NCBI GenBank assembly: GCA_020627645.1
Contig: JAHDGN010000239.1
Location: forward strand, 1-5,639
Direction: 5' to 3'
Source of the DNA: Akkermansiaceae bacterium
GTDB lineage: Bacteria; Verrucomicrobiota; Verrucomicrobiia; Verrucomicrobiales; Akkermansiaceae
DNA length: 5,639 bases
The notes below the pieces were generated by a model, which saw only the letters and a program-made list of their open reading frames with translations, had not been told where the DNA came from and did not search any database. The translations under genes were made by a program, and so were the position numbers. Below, piece after piece: positions 5,425 to 5,639 of this stretch (positions within the stretch are counted from its first letter, which is position 1; each line of letters begins with the position of its first letter).

Positions 5425-5639
5425 TAGTGATCTGACTTCGTTGCAGGTTTATCAGCGTTGTAAAAACCATCACCCTTCTGAGGGTTCCCGTAACGAATCG
5501 GGTCATACTTTGTCCACCCAATCAACCCCATACAGAAAATCGCCATCACGATCCCTAAAATGTAGAAGAAGTAAATCATCGGCTTCTCACTGTTAAGGTG
5601 CATGAAAATCAACATCACCAACGTCGCCTTGAATGCCGC
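5424..5639 (-). CDS. Cytochrome c oxidase subunit IV, prokaryotic type (5' end outside window)
   Basis: 71 residues are visible; the frame is open to the right edge, so the N-terminus is missing. A TTG at 5621 could be read as a start but lies inside a conserved stretch: the visible part begins 'AAFKATLVMLIFMHLNSEKP', matching the 'KA.LV..FFMHL..E' signature of the small bacterial subunit IV. The end of one membrane helix, the short MHLNSEKP loop and a second helix (about 21-43) are seen, followed by a soluble tail containing 'YDPIRYGNPQKGDGFYN'. Family members usually have about 100 residues and three helices, so roughly 30-40 residues should lie to the right. This subunit is non-catalytic and is thought to help assemble or stabilise the subunit I core. 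It is the first visible gene of the four-gene (-) cluster. Confidence 0.85.
   Translation of the reverse strand, partial: AAFKATLVMLIFMHLNSEKPMIYFFYILGIVMAIFCMGLIGWTKYDPIRYGNPQKGDGFYNADKPATKSDH

Noticed and set aside
5424..5621. TTG at 5621 as the start of subunit IV
   Set aside because: The frame stays open to the window edge, and the residues before it ('AAFKAT') belong to the conserved helix of the family.

Overview
The window looks like chromosomal DNA of a Verrucomicrobiota bacterium, or less likely a planctomycete. Three things point there. A large exported protein combines Ig-like and lamin-tail modules, an Asp-rich 'DSDGD...NLSEYLLGSD' segment and a 'WSSDLLSW...FFRI' tail. A thioredoxin-fold lipoprotein is fused to an SHD1-like domain. 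The cytochrome oxidase subunit II resembles the type found beside alternative complex III. The assignment rests on remembered family features, not a database search.

Layout. Positions 1-2333 (+) hold the 3' part of one large gene whose open frame runs in from the left edge. The visible 776 residues contain two tandem copies of an [Ig-like + lamin-tail] unit about 331 residues apart, then a calcium-site-like segment and a C-terminal domain. Convergent to it and sharing the 4-bp palindrome TTAA as stop codons is a (-) gene (2330-3343) for a lipoprotein with a thioredoxin fold that has lost its first active-site cysteine, plus the SHD1-like tail. Next on (-) come an intrinsic terminator (about 3393-3417) and a small AT-richer gene for an unrecognised secreted protein (3519-3959). 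A 182-bp non-coding gap with only a weak hairpin follows.

Positions 4142-5639 (-) are the end of a cytochrome c oxidase operon. Reading leftward from the right edge it has subunit IV (cut by the window), two small unnamed membrane proteins, and subunit II with a complete CuA site. Gaps are 14-21 nt and one Shine-Dalgarno overlaps the preceding stop codon, so the four genes are probably co-transcribed and partly coupled. Subunits I and III are not in the window and are presumably to the right.

The + strand is strongly richer in C than G in genes of both orientations. This suggests replication-strand bias, with the (-) strand as the leading strand, and it explains the many spurious Pro/Ser-rich open frames. 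No RNA genes, CRISPR, insertion sequences or attachment sites were seen. The points most worth following are the two small proteins inside the oxidase operon, the loss of tryptophan from the subunit II aromatic motif, and the single-cysteine thioredoxin-SHD1 lipoprotein.
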